In this document: piece by piece, positions 7,014-14,224 of the stretch
How the letters are laid out: each line of letters begins with the position of its first letter
How positions within the stretch are numbered: position 1 is the stretch's first letter
Source: a virus
Direction: 5' to 3' (one strand)
DNA length: 26,793 bases
IMG/VR virus record: IMGVR_UViG_3300028653_000048
Location: 1-26,793 of that record
Program-made: the position numbers and the translations under genes
The notes under the pieces: generated by a model
The model's input: only the letters and a program-made list of their open reading frames with translations
Database searches by the model: none
What the model was told of the DNA's origin: nothing

Positions 7014-7453
7014 GCGGCCTGAAGACGAACCTGGCCGTGGGGATCGCCGAGCTGCTGGACGAGCTCAAGATTGGCATCTACAGCACGAGCTCCGCGCACG
7101 ATCCGGAGGCGAGCCTTCCGCTGATCAAGATCGCGCGAGTCCCCGACGAGCCCGGCCGTCTGATCACGCTCACCACCTACCCCGTGAGCGACGACACGGG
7201 GGTCCCGAACTCCGTCGTCATGCTGCAGGTCAGGTGCCGCTGGGACAGCCGGGATCCGCGGCCAGCAGATGACCTGGACGACGCGATCTTCCAGGCGCTC
7301 CAGCAATTCTCCGGGGTCTTGAGTACCGGGGTGCGGGTCGGCTACTGCCGGCGAATCTCAGGCGCTCCGCTCGGCGAGGACGAACGCGAGCGGCGCTCAG
7401 TGTCCAGCAACTACTCCGTCTCGGTCTACTGGCCGACAGGCAACCGCCACTAG
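7010..7453 (+). CDS. Tail terminator protein
   Basis: About 147 residues, ATGA overlap with the previous gene. It starts with a helix (NLAVGIAELLDELKIGIY) and has a mixed alpha/beta body containing VVMLQVRCRWDSRDPR, DDLDDAIFQAL and a final SSNYSVSVYWPTGNR. The pattern of an N-terminal helix, a strand with VQVR-like residues and a DxLxDAIF helix is usual for siphophage tail terminators (lambda gpU / minor tail family), which cap the tail tube. It sits immediately before the tail-tube gene, as expected. Confidence 0.74.
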   Translation: MSGLKTNLAVGIAELLDELKIGIYSTSSAHDPEASLPLIKIARVPDEPGRLITLTTYPVSDDTGVPNSVVMLQVRCRWDSRDPRPADDLDDAIFQALQQFSGVLSTGVRVGYCRRISGAPLGEDERERRSVSSNYSVSVYWPTGNRH

Positions 7454-7469
7454 CGAAGGAGAGCACGAC

Positions 7470-7970
7470 ATGACCGTCACGCCCAGAACAGAGCCCGGAT
7501 CGCCCACCTACGCGAAGAAGTGGTGGTGGGACGTCAACATCGGCACCCACGAGGCCCCCGACTGGCTCGAGATCGGGAGCTTCAACAACTTCAACATGGA
7601 GATCAACCCGACGACGAAGGACAACTCCACGTATCAGAGCGGAAAGTGGGGCTCCGACGTCACCACGAAGCTCAAGTACGCCCTCAACGCAAAGTTCATC
7701 CGCAACACGCTGCCGACCGACCCGTCGGCCTACGATCCCGGTCAGGAGGTCATGCGCGAGTACGGCTTCCTGACGGGTCCGGCCGGCCGCGTCGAGACGC
7801 GCTGGTACGAGATGGACGACGAAGGCCCTCGCGAAGAGGCCTACCAGGGCTACCAGACCGTGCAGTGGAAGCCCGATCCCGGAGCTGATGACGACCTCTC
7901 TACGGTGTCGGTAGTCTGCCCCGGACAGGGCACGCCGGAACCGATCGCGCATCCCTCGCCGAACAGCTGA
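7470..7970 (+). CDS. Major tail (tube) protein
   Basis: About 166 residues, start ATG 7470 after a GAAGGAGAG ribosome site, the first gene after the overlapping neck block with its own strong site, which fits a highly expressed protein. The sequence has WWWDVNIGTHEAPDWLEIG, NNFNMEINPTTKD and repeated beta-strand patterns, with a late VQWKPDPGADDDLSTVSV. Small tube proteins of actinophage siphoviruses look like this, and the following two genes (chaperone, tape measure) confirm the module. It forms the hexameric rings of the tail. Confidence 0.8.
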   Translation: MTVTPRTEPGSPTYAKKWWWDVNIGTHEAPDWLEIGSFNNFNMEINPTTKDNSTYQSGKWGSDVTTKLKYALNAKFIRNTLPTDPSAYDPGQEVMREYGFLTGPAGRVETRWYEMDDEGPREEAYQGYQTVQWKPDPGADDDLSTVSVVCPGQGTPEPIAHPSPNS

Positions 7971-7978
7971 GGTCGCTC

Positions 7979-8440
7979 ATGTTCCGCGACCTCGACGATT
8001 TCCTCGAGGAGCCGCTGCAGCTGACGATCCGGGGGAGGACGTTCACCTTCCCCGGGTCGATCAGCGCACGCACCGGCCTTCAGCTCCAGCGCATGCACCA
8101 GCTGGCCGTCGCGGCCCACGAGGGCGAGCTCGACGCCGATACGCCGGCGATCACGAAAGAGAACCGGGAGCATCTGTTTGACGAGATGCTCGGTGAAGCC
8201 AAAGAGCAGCTGCTCGACTACGCGACCCAGCGGGAGTACGAGCTCGTGAGCGGCACCCTCTTCAACGTCCACATGTACGGCCGCGAGGTCGCCGAGATGG
8301 TCTGGAACTCCCAGGGGGAAACGCTCGCCCCGAGCGCGACGCGGAGCGGCAGCCCGCGCTCACGTCCTCGGGGCTCCCGCGGTGGATCGACGAAATCAAA
8401 GCCCCGGGCCCGAAAGGCCCGACCTGGCGGGAAGTCCTGA
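7979..8440 (+). CDS. Tail assembly chaperone, unshifted form
   Basis: About 153 residues in the unshifted frame, starting at ATG 7979. The first 110 or so residues look like a genuine, acidic helical chaperone (FRDLDDFLEEPLQLTIRGR, EMLGEAKEQLLDYA, LFNVHMYGREVAEMVW). The last 40 residues are Ser/Arg/Pro-rich and look like the out-of-frame reading of the downstream coding sequence, so part of the translation probably shifts before the end. The protein would bind the tape measure during tail-tube assembly. Located between tail tube and tape measure, as is universal for this gene pair. Confidence 0.8.
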   Translation: MFRDLDDFLEEPLQLTIRGRTFTFPGSISARTGLQLQRMHQLAVAAHEGELDADTPAITKENREHLFDEMLGEAKEQLLDYATQREYELVSGTLFNVHMYGREVAEMVWNSQGETLAPSATRSGSPRSRPRGSRGGSTKSKPRARKARPGGKS

Positions 8441-8607
8441 GTCTGTGGCGGCTCGTGGAGGCCGACATGCATGAAATCTACGGCATCGACGTGAGCTCAT
8501 CTGAAGTTCTCGACGAGCGCACCTGGCGCTGGCTGGGCGCGCGGGTAACCGGGCTCTTCGAGCGTCCCTGCCACTCGCGCGTCGGCCGCGCCCTGGGAAG
8601 GAGCTGA
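7979..8607 (+). CDS. Tail assembly chaperone, -1 frameshifted long form
   Basis: Predicted product of a programmed -1 ribosomal frameshift near 8314-8320, about 209 residues. The -1 frame is open from the G-run to TGA 8605 with no stop. It encodes LTSSGLPRWIDEIK, TWREVLSLWRLVEADMHEIYG, then ERTWRWLGARVTGLFE, a pattern typical of the second chaperone segment in actinophages. No good independent start or ribosome site precedes this second segment; the first in-frame ATG (8467) would lose most of it. The stop TGA ends one base before the tape-measure ATG. The long form is probably made in a minority of translations and binds the tape measure with the short form. Confidence 0.78.
8314..8320 (+). 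promoter_or_regulatory. Candidate -1 frameshift slippery site
   Basis: The zero frame reads CAG GGG GAA ACG across a run of five G and three A (GGGGGAAAC). Slipping back one base keeps GGG pairing in the P site and brings the ribosome into the frame open to 8605. It is not the perfect lambda-type heptamer, since the A-site GAA would re-pair with GGA. The exact slip codon is inferred. Confidence 0.6.
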
Positions 8608-8608
8608 G

Positions 8609-10507
8609 ATGCCTCCTTCCATGACCGTCGGCGATCTCGTTGCCTACCTGAAGCTCGACGATTCGGACTTCAACCGCAAGCTCGACGCCAATCACAAGAA
8701 GTTCCTCGGTACCGGCAGCGCGCTCAACAACGCCGCCAATGTCGGGGCCGTGGGCTTCGGCGTGCTCAGCGCCGCGATCATCAAGAGCACGGCCGACTAC
8801 ATGGCCTATGGCGCGGAGATCCGGCAGACAGAGCGATCGACAGGCGCGAACGCTCAGACGGCATCGAAGCTCGTCGGCGAGTGGAAGCGGTACGGCGTCG
8901 AGACCACGGCCGCCACCATGGGCACGAAGAAGCTGATGATGGCGATCGATGGGGCGCGCAGCGGCAACGCCAGCGCGGCCAAGGACTTCGAGGACCTCGG
9001 GATCTCCGTCGACAAGCTGAAGAGCATGAACGACACCGAGGCGATCGACGCCACCCGCAACGCCCTGGCCGGCATGGCCGCAGGCGCTGAACGGAGTCGC
9101 ATCGCTACCGATCTCCTGGGCCGTGGCTCGATTCAGATGAGCGCCTGGTACTCGGCGTCCGCGGATTCGATGATGGAGACCGATCAGAAGCTCAAGGACG
9201 CTGGGCTGATCTGGAGCGACGAGCAGGAGAAGAAGTACGCCGACGCAGTCAAGGCTGACGCCGAGCTCAAGATCGCCATGATGGGACTCGAGCAGACGAT
9301 CGCTCAAGAGGTCCTGCCGGCCATCGATCCGCTCATCAACTTCCTGAGCGACACGCTCGACAAGATGGGCCCGCTCGCGAAGGCGATCCCGTTCGTGACG
9401 CTGGCTCTCGGCGGATTCGTCGCCGTGGTGAAGATCAACAACGCGCTCAGGAGCGCCTGGGGCGATACCTTCGGCAGGCTGATCCCGAAACTGGCCGCGG
9501 AGACCACGGCGACCGAAGCAGAGACGGCCGCGCTCGGTGAGCAGACCGCGGCGATAGAGGAGAACACGATCGCTCGCGGAGAGAACGGGGCCGCGGCGCT
9601 CGGAGGCGGAGCGGAGGCGCTTGCCGGAGGAGGAGCGACGATGGCAGCCGGAGCCATCGGGACCGGCACCGCGGGCATGGGCGCAGGTAGCGCCGTTGCT
9701 GGCGGCGGCGTGGCGGCGATGGCGGGTGCCGTGGCCGGAATCATCGGGACGCTGGCCGTTGCGGGAGCCGCGGCGGTACTCGTGCAGAAGCTCGTCGGCG
9801 ATTGGGCCATCGGAGACGGCACGGGTGCTGCCAAAGTCAAGACGTATCAGGAACAGGGAGCTACGTTCCATCCCGCGGGCGGCAAGGGCGGCGCGGTCGT
9901 GCTCGTGGCACCTCACGGCTCGACGTTGAACTGGGAGGACGCAAAGTCCCGGTATGACCCGCTCATCTCGTCGTCCCACGCGCAGACAGACGCAACCGAT
10001 AAGAGCACCGCGGCGACCAAGGAGAACACTGCGGCCGTGAAGGACAGCACGGCCTCGCAGAAGTCGCTGGCGCAATCCATCCTCGACGATGCCGCCAAGG
10101 CCGCCGGCGCGGTCACGCAGCCGATGTCCAACAAGGAGTTCCTCAAGTACGCCGCCACGCTCCATCCCCTGCCGAACGCCGACAACGCACCGGTCCCGTA
10201 TGTGCCGACGCAGAAGCTCCCCAAGCGCAAAGCCGCGCACGGCGCCCACTTCAGGACGAACGGTCCCCTGCTCCTGCTGGTCGGCGACAACCCAAGCGGA
10301 CAAGAGGACGTGGATGTGACGCCGCGAGCCGGTGGCAAGCCCCGCGGTTCGGGCGGCGGAGACACGTACTACATCACGGTCCCGATCGCCATCGAGAAGC
10401 TCATCGGCACCGACGCGCGCAGCGTGCGCCAGATGGGCGACAAGATCGAGCAGCGGCTGGCACGGAAGACCAGGTACTCGCGCGAAGCGAGGTCGTCCAG
10501 TGGCTGA
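8609..10507 (+). CDS. Tape measure protein
   Basis: About 632 residues, starting at ATG 8609 after GGAAGGAG. It sets tail length; at the usual rule of about 0.15 nm per residue the tail would be near 95 nm. Order of parts: N-terminal LVAYLKLDDSDFNRKLDANH, a long helical region, a hydrophobic segment near residues 255-280 (IPFVTLALGGFVAVVKI), a Thr/Glu/Ala coiled stretch, a Gly/Ala-rich stretch leading into a second hydrophobic segment (about 369-396, AGAVAGIIGTLAVAGAAAVL), then a low-complexity Thr/Ser/Ala region. There is no lytic transglycosylase or peptidase motif in it. The large open frame on the opposite strand here is a GC-driven shadow. Confidence 0.9.
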   Translation: MPPSMTVGDLVAYLKLDDSDFNRKLDANHKKFLGTGSALNNAANVGAVGFGVLSAAIIKSTADYMAYGAEIRQTERSTGANAQTASKLVGEWKRYGVETTAATMGTKKLMMAIDGARSGNASAAKDFEDLGISVDKLKSMNDTEAIDATRNALAGMAAGAERSRIATDLLGRGSIQMSAWYSASADSMMETDQKLKDAGLIWSDEQEKKYADAVKADAELKIAMMGLEQTIAQEVLPAIDPLINFLSDTLDKMGPLAKAIPFVTLALGGFVAVVKINNALRSAWGDTFGRLIPKLAAETTATEAETAALGEQTAAIEENTIARGENGAAALGGGAEALAGGGATMAAGAIGTGTAGMGAGSAVAGGGVAAMAGAVAGIIGTLAVAGAAAVLVQKLVGDWAIGDGTGAAKVKTYQEQGATFHPAGGKGGAVVLVAPHGSTLNWEDAKSRYDPLISSSHAQTDATDKSTAATKENTAAVKDSTASQKSLAQSILDDAAKAAGAVTQPMSNKEFLKYAATLHPLPNADNAPVPYVPTQKLPKRKAAHGAHFRTNGPLLLLVGDNPSGQEDVDVTPRAGGKPRGSGGGDTYYITVPIAIEKLIGTDARSVRQMGDKIEQRLARKTRYSREARSSSG

Positions 10508-10913
10508 GGACTACACGACCGTCCGCCTTGGCAGCTTCGAGTTCGAGGCCTACCGGATCACGGAGTCGCCTCCGAACCGCAGCGTCGGGACGAGCGCCAA
10601 TCCATTGGCGGCCGAGCCGGCGCAGACCACCGACTTCCTCTCTGGATACCAGGAGCTCAAGATCGACGGCTTCCTCCAGGGTCTCGAGTCGGGCGGGAGG
10701 ACCCCGGGAGAGGACCTGCAGCGGCAGAAGCGCGCTCTGAAGGCTGAGGTCAAGAAGAACTCGAACTCGCTCCAGATCGCCTATCGGGGCGCCGCCTCCG
10801 TCGAGAAATGGCGCGTCTTCAAGAATCCCACCGGGCCGACCTTCGTCTATGACGAGGACGCCGATTCGGCCTACATCATGGACGTCTCCGTGACGCTCAA
10901 CTGCCTGCCCTGA
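10500..10913 (+). CDS. Distal tail / minor tail protein
   Basis: About 137 residues. The GTG at 10500 overlaps the end of the tape-measure gene by eight bases and gives VAEDYTTVRLGSFEFEAYRI. A basic helical part (QRQKRALKAEVKKNSNSLQI) is followed by a beta-rich end with a VYDEDADSAYIMDVSVTLN pattern. Directly after the tape measure is the usual place for the distal tail protein, which forms the ring joining tube to tip. The protein is shorter than most two-domain Dit proteins (about 250 residues), so it may be only an N-terminal-type domain, or another minor tail protein. Confidence 0.55.
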   Translation: MAEDYTTVRLGSFEFEAYRITESPPNRSVGTSANPLAAEPAQTTDFLSGYQELKIDGFLQGLESGGRTPGEDLQRQKRALKAEVKKNSNSLQIAYRGAASVEKWRVFKNPTGPTFVYDEDADSAYIMDVSVTLNCLP

Positions 10914-10930
10914 AGGAAGGAGGCCAGCGC

Positions 10931-11350
10931 ATGCCGCTCGATCCCGCAGAAGCCGCTCGGCACGCCGAGGACCACCTGAGCACCTACCCGACTATCTACG
11001 TGGAGCTCACGTCGGACGAACCCGACGACGACACTCTGGGGACCCCGGTCGCCTACACCGGCTACGTCGGACCGCTGGCCATGGCCGCTGCAGCCTTCAC
11101 CCACGACGGCGCGGGGAAGCTGACCGCGAACGTGGTCGCCGACTTCGGCGACCCGGAGGCCGGCACTCCCGAGACGTCCGCCGTCGCCGTCGAGTTCTAC
11201 TCGAGCTCCGCCAAGACCTACCGGATCGCCTACGAGGAGCTCGACGCACCGCTCGATATCGACGAAACCACTCCGCATGTCCGCTTCCCCGTGGGCGCGC
11301 TCGTGATCTCGTTCGGCTCGCCTGACATCTCCGGGGACGGCGAACCATGA
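10931..11350 (+). CDS. Tail-tip protein of the phage tail-fibre-like family
   Basis: About 139 residues, ATG 10931 after GAAGGAGG. Predicted mostly beta strands. The opening TIYVELTSDEPDDDTLGTPV and the final HVRFPVGALVISFG fit a widespread small phage protein family annotated as tail fibre protein, in which a conserved Y/F-containing front and a late F-x-x-GxL strand recur. It overlaps the next gene by four bases (ATGA), so the two are translated together. The exact role (tip decoration or fibre attachment) is unknown. Confidence 0.5.
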   Translation: MPLDPAEAARHAEDHLSTYPTIYVELTSDEPDDDTLGTPVAYTGYVGPLAMAAAAFTHDGAGKLTANVVADFGDPEAGTPETSAVAVEFYSSSAKTYRIAYEELDAPLDIDETTPHVRFPVGALVISFGSPDISGDGEP

Positions 11351-11808
11351 GCATCGCGGCGGGCATGACGATCACCAAGCTCTTCGTCGTCGAGAATCCT
11401 TCGACTCGGGCGGCCGTCGACGCCGACGCGCTGCCGACCGGGGAGCTGTACGTGGCCGGCGCCGCGGACGCGGCGACGGTGACCGTGTCGCATATCTCCA
11501 CCGGGCTCTACAAAGCTTCCATCCTCCTGCCGGCGCTCACCGACGGACAGGTCTGCGACCTCGTGGTCTCCTACTCCATCAGCTCGGTCGCCATCAAGGA
11601 CGTCGTCTGGAGTGACGCCGCCGACGCGCTCGACCGCATCCGCAAGGTGCTGTTCAACCGCCTCGAGACCGACCCGGCGACCGGGCAGATGACCCTCTAC
11701 GACGACGACTCGGAGACCGCGCTGATGAGCTGCAACCTCTGGGAAGGCACCGACATGTCGCAGGCCTACCGCGGCGCCGGCATCAACCGCCGGGAGCAGC
11801 TGACCTGA
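11347..11808 (+). CDS. Minor tail protein (beta-rich N-terminus)
   Basis: About 153 residues, starting in an ATGA overlap. The first two thirds resemble a small Ig- or jelly-roll-like module (MTITKLFVVENPSTRAAVDA, GAADAATVTVSHISTGLYKA), similar in outline to N-termini of BppU-like tail proteins. The last third has DALDRIRKVLFNRLETDPAT and QMTLYDDDSETAL, a segment seen in other phage tail proteins. No catalytic motif. It lies in the tail-tip region upstream of the hub, so it is a probable baseplate part. Confidence 0.5.
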   Translation: MSIAAGMTITKLFVVENPSTRAAVDADALPTGELYVAGAADAATVTVSHISTGLYKASILLPALTDGQVCDLVVSYSISSVAIKDVVWSDAADALDRIRKVLFNRLETDPATGQMTLYDDDSETALMSCNLWEGTDMSQAYRGAGINRREQLT

Positions 11809-12557
11809 TGGCCCAGCCCTCTCTCGTCACCCGAGGGCTGGGAGCCCAGGGCAGCCTCATCGGGGCCGGCATGGGCACCGTGGCGCAGACCACGTCCACG
11901 GGGCTCTCCTGCACCGTCGACGCGCACGTCCGCATCACCGCGGCGCTCCGCATCGTCCTCGACGACGAGGGCCTCTCATGCGCCGTCCAGGCGCCGCTCA
12001 CAATCAGCGCCGTCCTCGACGATGAGTCCTACCTCGCGGCCCCCATGCTGCGTCTGGTCGCGCCGATGGCCTACCACCGTCCGGCGCTCTTCGCGGAGGA
12101 CATCACACTGGGCGAGGACTACAGCGTCGCCGAGGATCTGACGGCCTTCTACGGCGGCGCGAACGTGCGCCCGCAGATCCGCCGCTTCAGTCTCAAGCTC
12201 GGCGGCAAGGAAGTCCGCCGCGAGCTGCTGTCAGATCTGGAGTTCGAGCTGACGACAGCCGGCGGGCCGGAGACCGCGACAGTCACGCAGTTTCGCAGCG
12301 CGAAGGCGCTGCCGGCTGCCATCCTCAAGCGCCTGGTCTGCACCTACAAGGGCCAGCGCCTCTTCGGCGGCCGGCTCGAAGGCCGCACGCGCGACCTCGA
12401 GGAAGACGGCATGGGCACGACCCTGACGTTCAAGGGCACGATCTGCGATCTCGAGAACCGCGGGACCTTCCGCTGCGACTACGTCGATAGCGACCTCGAG
12501 CACTGGTCTCTCGACCAGCCTCCGGGTACCGGCGGGGATGCGGGCGGGCCGGACTGA
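11808..12557 (+). CDS. Tail-tip/baseplate protein, hub N-terminal-like
   Basis: About 249 residues from ATG 11808, sharing one base with the previous stop. The N-terminus has LVTRGLGAQGSLIGAG followed by two copies of a short beta unit (SCTVDAHVRITA and SCAVQAPLTISA, each ending near LDDE). The second half (about residues 125-240) has KLGGKEVRRELLSDLEFEL and TYKGQRLFGGRLEGRTR, resembling the first beta domain of tail hub proteins. The next gene looks like the remainder of the hub, so together they may form one structural unit encoded in two pieces. No enzyme motif is seen. Confidence 0.5.
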   Translation: MAQPSLVTRGLGAQGSLIGAGMGTVAQTTSTGLSCTVDAHVRITAALRIVLDDEGLSCAVQAPLTISAVLDDESYLAAPMLRLVAPMAYHRPALFAEDITLGEDYSVAEDLTAFYGGANVRPQIRRFSLKLGGKEVRRELLSDLEFELTTAGGPETATVTQFRSAKALPAAILKRLVCTYKGQRLFGGRLEGRTRDLEEDGMGTTLTFKGTICDLENRGTFRCDYVDSDLEHWSLDQPPGTGGDAGGPD

Positions 12558-13843
12558 TGGCCGACTACGACATCGGCCGCGACGCCCGCGGCATCTACCT
12601 GTTCAGCCAGTGGGGCGGCAAGTATTCGTCCACGGAGACGCCTGAGGGGTCGTTCGCGAACCCGAGCTCGCACCCCGGGAGCGCCGGCCGCATCTACTGG
12701 CAGCTATACGACGGGGTCAACACGACTGACTGCATCCGGCTGCTCGAGCTCGAGCTGCGCATGGGCGGCTGGTGGGCTTGGGGCGAGAGCTGGCTGCAGT
12801 TCAGCGTCTACGGACGCCGGACCCTCGACGGCAAAAACCGCTGCTGCGTCTACCGGCAGGTCATCCGCCGCTTCGGAGCTGAGGACGACCCTCACGACTG
12901 GCACCACGTGCCGCCGCTCTCGCTGTACTTCGACAAGGACGAGGAGGTGCGCTGCATCGTCGGGCGCATCGAGGCCCTCGGGACGTTCGCCGAGCAGCCG
13001 ATCACGAGCATCCCCGCCAAGACGCGCAGGTATTGGGACCAGATCGGCATCCAGAGCCCGCCGCCGCACGGGGTCATCGTCAAGAAGGCGCGCGTCTTCG
13101 GCAAGGCGCCCGTGCACTACCGCTCCGGCAAGGCCGTCATCTACGTCACCGACGCCATCAAGGACATCATCGCGCCCAAGTTCAAGGCGAAGGGCCTGAA
13201 GGGGACGCTCGCCGTGGACCAGCTCTACTTCAAGGAGCTGCCGAAGACGGAGCGCGACGCCCTCGAGGAAGCCAACGCCATGCTGGGACGCGACTACTTC
13301 GCCTGGTCAGACGACGAGATCACCTTCCAGGGCCACGACGCCGGCAGGGTGAGGCGCCTCGACATCACCGACCCGCGCGTGACGTTCGGACTCTCCGACG
13401 ACGTCGACCAGACGCGGAGTCGCGTCCTCGTGCAGTTCACCAACCGGCTCGGCAAGCCCCGGGAAGTCCTGGTGAAGGGGAACGCCCCGGTGCTCCGCGG
13501 ACAGGTCCGTTCGACCACGATCTCGGCTCCGGACTCCGTGAAGACGCTGCGGGGCGCGCGCCTCTACGGAAAACGCTACCTGCGTGACCGCAAGAAGCTG
13601 ACGCAGTCCAACACCGTGACGGTCCGCGGCGTGATCCCCGGCTTCGGCGACGCGCTCCTGGTGCGTCCCGGCGAGCGGGTCACGCTGGTCGGCGCCAAGG
13701 GAGCGACGAAGCGCATGCGGATCACGACGGTACGTCCCCGTCCTCTCGACTGGGAGTCCGAACTCTCGTTCGATATCGAGCCCTGGCGGCTGGACAGGTG
13801 GCTCGCCGCCCATGCCGCCCAGGGCCACACCGTCAGATTGTGA
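12557..13843 (+). CDS. Baseplate hub / tail tip protein
   Basis: About 428 residues, the ATG at 12557 sharing one base with the previous stop. Predicted large mixed alpha/beta protein. The N-terminal 130 residues are aromatic-rich (YDIGRDARGIYLFSQWGG, GGWWAWGESWLQF) and may be a carbohydrate- or tip-specific domain. The later part has SGKAVIYVTDAIKDIIAP, ALEEANAMLGRDYFAW and, near the end, VTVRGVIPGFGDALLVRPGE followed by WESELSFDIEP. These late motifs are typical of hub (gp27-like) proteins of actinophage siphoviruses, which form the trimeric tip under the tube. No peptidase or lysozyme domain is seen in this gene. Confidence 0.65.
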   Translation: MADYDIGRDARGIYLFSQWGGKYSSTETPEGSFANPSSHPGSAGRIYWQLYDGVNTTDCIRLLELELRMGGWWAWGESWLQFSVYGRRTLDGKNRCCVYRQVIRRFGAEDDPHDWHHVPPLSLYFDKDEEVRCIVGRIEALGTFAEQPITSIPAKTRRYWDQIGIQSPPPHGVIVKKARVFGKAPVHYRSGKAVIYVTDAIKDIIAPKFKAKGLKGTLAVDQLYFKELPKTERDALEEANAMLGRDYFAWSDDEITFQGHDAGRVRRLDITDPRVTFGLSDDVDQTRSRVLVQFTNRLGKPREVLVKGNAPVLRGQVRSTTISAPDSVKTLRGARLYGKRYLRDRKKLTQSNTVTVRGVIPGFGDALLVRPGERVTLVGAKGATKRMRITTVRPRPLDWESELSFDIEPWRLDRWLAAHAAQGHTVRL

Positions 13844-13853
13844 GGAGGCGAGG

Positions 13854-14219
13854 ATGGCTAATGACACCACGGGCATCGTTGGCGACCGGAGGCGCAACCC
13901 GTTCCCGTCGATGAACGACACCGAGTACGAGCTGTTCCTCCTCACCATCGAGAAGTCGGTGAACAAGGGCGTCTCCGAGGCCATGGCCAAGTACCGGCAG
14001 AACAGCTGTGAGCCGCACGTGACGAGTACGGGCCACCTGAACACCGCCGTCTTCGGCTCAACCGAGCACGGGATCATCGGCCTGGACGACCGTGTGTCTT
14101 CGCTCGAGCGCGCCATGGCCACCCTGTCGCGAGTCACGTGGATCGCTGTCTCGGCCTTCATCGTCGCCTTCATCGGCCTGCTCGTCGGCATCATCCAGTT
14201 CGCCATCGTCGGGAGGTAG
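13854..14219 (+). CDS. Small coiled-coil membrane protein, holin/XhlA-like
   Basis: About 121 residues from ATG 13854 with a strong GAGGAGGCGAGG ribosome site; the frame is open 42 bases further upstream but without a site. Residues 75-92 form a short coiled coil (LDDRVSSLERAMATLSR) and residues 93-117 a single hydrophobic helix (WIAVSAFIVAFIGLLVGIIQ). One C-terminal helix after an amphipathic coil resembles XhlA/hemolysin-like lysis accessory proteins. It lies between the hub and the lipoprotein gene, two genes upstream of the endolysin, so it is a candidate holin or lysis helper. The alternative is a membrane-anchored tail protein. Confidence 0.5.
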   Translation: MANDTTGIVGDRRRNPFPSMNDTEYELFLLTIEKSVNKGVSEAMAKYRQNSCEPHVTSTGHLNTAVFGSTEHGIIGLDDRVSSLERAMATLSRVTWIAVSAFIVAFIGLLVGIIQFAIVGR

Positions 14220-14224
14220 AGACC

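Noticed and set aside
8396-10303. Minus-strand open frame of 635 codons opposite the tape-measure gene
   Set aside because: It is antisense to a clear tape-measure protein, is Arg/Gly/His-rich, lacks a recognisable domain, and such long shadows are common in high-GC DNA.
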